This document shows, piece by piece, positions 7,141 through 10,144 of a stretch of DNA of 10,144 nt. Below the pieces are notes generated by a model. That model was not told the origin of the DNA, ran no database searches, and saw nothing but the letters and a program-made list of their open reading frames with translations. Numbering within the stretch: position 1 is the first letter of the stretch; the number at the start of each line of letters is the position of its first letter. A program made the translations under genes and the position numbers. Origin of the DNA: Methanobacteriaceae archaeon (GTDB taxonomy: Archaea; Methanobacteriota; Methanobacteria; Methanobacteriales; Methanobacteriaceae); NCBI GenBank assembly GCA_900769095.1, contig CAAGFH010000100.1, positions 1 through 10,144 of the forward strand. The letters are read 5' to 3'.

Positions 7141-7148
7141 TTTATATA
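7141..7148 (+). promoter_or_regulatory. TATA-box promoter of the rpa-radA operon
   Basis: TTTATATA matches the archaeal TATA box and lies 48 bases before the rpa start codon. Initiation about 25 bases downstream would give a leader of roughly 25 bases that contains the GAGGGG ribosome site at 7184-7189. The arrangement is typical for a well-expressed methanogen gene. Confidence 0.65.
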
Positions 7149-7195
7149 CATTCTAGTTATAAAATAATAATTAACTTTTCAATGAGGGGTTTGGT

Positions 7196-9781
7196 ATGCA
7201 AGAAGAAATTATAAATTTATATGAAAAAATTAGCGATCAACTTTCTGAAGAAGAATTTCAAGCACAAATAGATGAAATTCTCATGGAAAATGATCTTTAT
7301 GATGAAGTAGATGCCGCTCATATTATTTTAGAAAAATATGGTGTCGATGATGAATCATCTGATGAATCCTGTGATGAAGCTGGAGTAGAAATGAGTGCTG
7401 AAATCTTAGAATATTATAATAAAGTTAAAGATAAGATTTCACCAGAAGACTTTTTGAATAGAATGGATTATTATAAAAGTAAAAATGAGCATGCTTCATT
7501 TATGAGTGAAGAAACATTTGCTGAAATGGTAGTAGGTGAATATGTCAACGAAGAAATTGAAGTAATCTCTGAACAGCCTGATTATGCTGCTGACACTATC
7601 GATAAACTTGAAAAAGATATGAAAGATGCAACAGTTTCCGGTAGAGTAATTTCCATTTCAAACCCAAGGTCATTTAAAACACGTAAAGGACAAAGTGGAC
7701 AAGTCTGTAATGTGGAATTAAAAGATAACACTGGTACAATTAGAACAGTATTCTGGACTCAAAATATCAAGCTTCTTAAGAATGTTAACGAAGGAGAAAT
7801 TATCCAAATTAAAGGTGTAGATATTAAAGAAGGATATTCAGGTCTTGAAGGTAATTTAAGACAAAGATCCACCCTTATTCATTTAGATGAAGACCCTTCA
7901 AAATATCCGGAATATGTTGAAGATATCACAGATATTGCAGATATCCAAGGTGATACTAAAGTTAATATTATTGCTAGAATCGTTAGAATTTCAACTGTTA
8001 GATCCTATGAAAAGAATGGTAAGCAAGGAAAAGTTGCATCTATTGATTTACAAGATTATTCCGGTAAAATTACTTACACATTATGGAATAAGAATGTTGA
8101 ATTAATCCAAGACTTAGGTCTTGAAGATGGTGACACAGTTAAAATTATCCAGGCTCAAGCCCGTGAAAGAATGAACAGGGATGGCGAAAGTGAAATGTCA
8201 TTAACCCATTGGGACGGTAGGATTATCAAAGGTGATTTCGACGTTCCTGAAGTTACACATGAATTCTCACTTATTGGAGACTTATCTGAAGCACAAGATG
8301 TTTCAATTAAAGGAATTGTTTCAAGACTTCAAGATATCAAAACATTTACAAGAAAAACTGATGGTTCTGAAGGTTGTTTAAGAAACTTTGATGTTAGAGA
8401 TACAACCGGTGAGATTAGAGTTACATTATGGGGAGATGACACTCAATTACCAATTAACAAAGGAGATATCATAAAAATTATTGGCGGTACTGTAAGATTT
8501 GATGAATATACTCAAAGCCAATACTCAATGAATACTAACTTTAATACTCAAATTACTATTAACCCTGAAAACTTATCTATGGAAGATTTAGATGCATTCA
8601 ATGATTTAAGAGAACAATTAAGACCAGTTCCTATTGGTGAAATTTACACTATTGATGATGATGGAATTGAACTTGATGTTGTTGGAAGAATCCTTTCTGT
8701 AGATGATACTAATGAATTCCAAAGAGATGATGGAAGTATTGGAATCGTACGTTCATTAACCTTTGCTGATGAATCCGGTAAAGTCAGATTATCCTTATGG
8801 AATGAACGTGCTGAAGAAGAATATCTCGTTGGAGACGCATACCAAATTGAAAATGCAAGAACCAGATTAGGAATGTATAGTGTAGACTTAAATATTGGTA
8901 GTGGAGCTCGTCTTATTAAATTATCTGAAGAACAAGCTTCTGCAATGTTTATACCAGAATTAGCTACATTAGAAAAAGCATTATATGATTATAAGAAAAT
9001 TGAAGAGATCGATGAAGATGATACTGATGTTATTATCATAGGTCGTGTCATTGAATTAAACGATGTTCGTACATTTGAAAGAGACAATGGGGATACTGGT
9101 GCTGTAAGAAATATTGAAATTGCAGATGAAACTGGTTCTATTAGAATTGTCTTATGGGATGACAATGCTCAAAGAGAATTTGAAATGGGTCAAGCAATTA
9201 AATTACAAAATCCTCGTTTCGATTTAGACAGAGACAACCGTATTGAAGCTGTTGTTAATAGAAGCACTGCAATTTTAGAACCAAATGAAAACGAACTTGA
9301 AAGATTACCTTCACAAGATGAATTAATGGAAGCAATTTACGTTCCTAAACCTATCGAATCATTAACTGAAGATGATGTTAATGTTTGTGTAACAGGTACT
9401 ATCCATGATGTGGAAGCTGATAGAGTTATCCGTAAAAGATGTCCTGCTTGTGGAAAAACCGTAGAAGAAACAGAAGATGAATATATCTGTGATTACTGTG
9501 GTCATGTATTCGATGATCCTAAATATCTTCTCATGGTTCCTTTAAGGATTGAAGATGATACTGGTTCAATTAAAGTCACTTTCTTCGATAATTTAGCTGA
9601 AGAATTGATTGGAATGAACAAAGAAGAAATTATCAGCATTGTTGATGATGGTTACGGAATTGAAGACAAACTTGAAGATTTAGAAGGTCTTACTATTGAA
9701 ATTTTAGCTAATGTAAGTTTCGATGATTATAACGAAGAAAATAGGTTAAATCCTAAGAAAATTTTATCAAAATACTATTAA
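7196..9781 (+). CDS. rpa: Replication protein A, large single-subunit archaeal form with six OB-like modules and zinc finger
   Basis: This single-stranded DNA-binding protein acts in replication, recombination and repair. In its 861 residues I see an N-terminal helical region made of two similar units (about 2-52 and 68-119), separated by an acidic Asp/Glu/Ser stretch at 51-62. Five canonical OB folds follow, near 143-229, 254-345, 366-456, 490-575 and 610-695. Each has the pattern V-x-G-R-(I/V), then D-x-(T/S)-G-x-I-R-x-x-(L/F)-W, the aromatic DNA-stacking strand. A last OB-like module at about 728-845 carries a CxxC...CxxC zinc finger with cysteines at 749, 752, 765 and 768. Single-chain RPAs with four or more OB folds are known from methanogens, so the class is secure; at 861 residues this is a large member. 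The start is fixed by GAGGGG at 7184-7189, six bases before the ATG. It shares an operon with radA, which acts on the same DNA substrate. Confidence 0.95.
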   Translation: MQEEIINLYEKISDQLSEEEFQAQIDEILMENDLYDEVDAAHIILEKYGVDDESSDESCDEAGVEMSAEILEYYNKVKDKISPEDFLNRMDYYKSKNEHASFMSEETFAEMVVGEYVNEEIEVISEQPDYAADTIDKLEKDMKDATVSGRVISISNPRSFKTRKGQSGQVCNVELKDNTGTIRTVFWTQNIKLLKNVNEGEIIQIKGVDIKEGYSGLEGNLRQRSTLIHLDEDPSKYPEYVEDITDIADIQGDTKVNIIARIVRISTVRSYEKNGKQGKVASIDLQDYSGKITYTLWNKNVELIQDLGLEDGDTVKIIQAQARERMNRDGESEMSLTHWDGRIIKGDFDVPEVTHEFSLIGDLSEAQDVSIKGIVSRLQDIKTFTRKTDGSEGCLRNFDVRDTTGEIRVTLWGDDTQLPINKGDIIKIIGGTVRFDEYTQSQYSMNTNFNTQITINPENLSMEDLDAFNDLREQLRPVPIGEIYTIDDDGIELDVVGRILSVDDTNEFQRDDGSIGIVRSLTFADESGKVRLSLWNERAEEEYLVGDAYQIENARTRLGMYSVDLNIGSGARLIKLSEEQASAMFIPELATLEKALYDYKKIEEIDEDDTDVIIIGRVIELNDVRTFERDNGDTGAVRNIEIADETGSIRIVLWDDNAQREFEMGQAIKLQNPRFDLDRDNRIEAVVNRSTAILEPNENELERLPSQDELMEAIYVPKPIESLTEDDVNVCVTGTIHDVEADRVIRKRCPACGKTVEETEDEYICDYCGHVFDDPKYLLMVPLRIEDDTGSIKVTFFDNLAEELIGMNKEEIISIVDDGYGIEDKLEDLEGLTIEILANVSFDDYNEENRLNPKKILSKYY

Positions 9782-9803
9782 ATAAACAAAAGGAATGAGA
9801 ATT

Positions 9804-10124
9804 ATGGTTGAATTAAATGATTTACCAGGTGTTGGAGAAAAAACCGCAGAAAAATTAAGGGATGCAGGATTTGCAGATATGATGAGATTAGCAACCGCTA
9901 CTGCTAAAGAATTATCTGTAAAAGCAGAAATCGGTGAAGGTGTTGCTGAAAAAGTTATTGAAGCTGCTCGTAAATCTGAAAACATTGATTTTGAAACTGC
10001 ATTGGAAGTTGATGAAAGAAGAAAAGACGTTGGACATATTACTGTTGGTAGTCAAGAGTTCAATGATTTAATCGGCGGTGGAATTGAAACTCAATCTATT
10101 ACTGAAGTATTTGGTGAATTTGGA
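9804..10124 (+). CDS. radA: DNA repair and recombination protein RadA, 3'-truncated at adapter junction
   Basis: RadA is the archaeal Rad51/RecA homologue that forms filaments on single-stranded DNA and drives strand exchange with ATP. Only the first 107 codons are genuine. They include the N-terminal helix-hairpin-helix domain ([17 protein letters not shown] at about 7-23) and the linker ([18 protein letters not shown] at about 66-83). The beginning of the ATPase core ([22 protein letters not shown]) ends inside Walker A. The full protein is normally about 310-320 residues. The expected continuation is SGKTQ, but the bases from 10125 on are sequencing adapter, and the apparent residues RSEEHTS are not real. 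The start is 9804, nine bases after AGGA at 9791-9794; an in-frame ATG at 9795 directly abuts that site. The gene lies 22 bases after rpa with no terminator between, so they are co-transcribed. Confidence 0.95.
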
Positions 10125-10144
10125 AGATCGGAAGAGCACACGTC
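10125..10144 (+). other. Illumina TruSeq adapter remnant (assembly artefact)
   Basis: The last 20 bases begin AGATCGGAAGAGC and match the first 20 bases of the standard Illumina TruSeq read-1 adapter exactly, as I recall it. They start precisely where radA homology stops. This is read-through adapter left on a contig end, not genomic DNA. Confidence 0.97.

Noticed and set aside
7887..8105. Open frame of 72 codons inside rpa
   Set aside because: It overlaps conserved OB-fold coding sequence in another frame; low-complexity Leu/Ile-rich translation is typical of a shadow frame.
9767..9985. Reverse-strand open frame of 72 codons across the rpa-radA junction
   Set aside because: It is antisense to the conserved RadA N-terminus and has no supporting signals.
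10104..10144. RadA apparently lacking Walker A and ending in an unusual RSEEHTS tail
   Set aside because: The divergent part is exactly the adapter sequence, so it is an artefact and not a novel RadA variant.
1..10144. CRISPR arrays, tRNA or rRNA genes, insertion sequences, attachment sites
   Set aside because: I saw no direct-repeat array, cloverleaf, transposase motif or terminal inverted repeats anywhere in the window.

Overview
The window looks like chromosomal DNA from a low-GC methanogenic archaeon of the Methanobacteriales, most likely Methanobrevibacter or a close relative. The evidence is an archaeal multi-OB-fold replication protein A followed directly by an archaeal RadA, TATA-box promoters with oligo-T terminators, strong AT richness, and bacterial-style surface-glycan genes. 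The genus is an inference from these features; no database search was possible. All genes lie on the + strand.

Region 1 (1-937) is the 3' part of a dTDP-glucose 4,6-dehydratase gene (rfbB/rmlB), which makes the precursor of dTDP-rhamnose and related deoxysugars. It ends in a T-rich terminator zone. Region 2 (about 1091-1698) has its own TATA-like promoter, with a 13-bp palindrome at the expected transcription start. It encodes two adjacent, homologous three-helix membrane proteins of about 88 residues. Their charge patterns predict opposite membrane orientations, as expected for a transporter split into two antiparallel half-proteins. Region 3 (1709-7037) is a closely packed glycan-assembly cluster: a CDP-glycerol glycerophosphotransferase-like enzyme, three family-2 glycosyltransferases joined by 1-bp overlaps or 1-4 bp spacings, and a WbaP/WcaJ-type polyprenyl-phosphate sugar transferase. 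The last enzyme would put the first sugar on the lipid carrier, the glycosyltransferases would extend it, and the TagB/TagF-like protein could add glycerol-phosphate or another polyol phosphate. Together they suggest a secreted surface polysaccharide, perhaps with teichoic-acid-like decoration. No flippase, polymerase or rmlA/C/D gene is visible here.

Region 4 (about 7141-10124) has a separate promoter and encodes a large RPA (861 residues, six OB-like modules, C-terminal zinc finger) and then radA, only 22 bp downstream. This is a homologous-recombination and repair operon. The radA gene is cut after codon 107, inside the Walker A motif. The last 20 bases (10125-10144) exactly match the start of the Illumina TruSeq read-1 adapter, so the end of this window is a sequencing artefact and not biology.

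The most interesting candidates are the paired half-transporter genes with opposite predicted topology, and the teichoic-acid-type enzyme in an archaeal glycan operon. The most important caution is the adapter at the 3' end.
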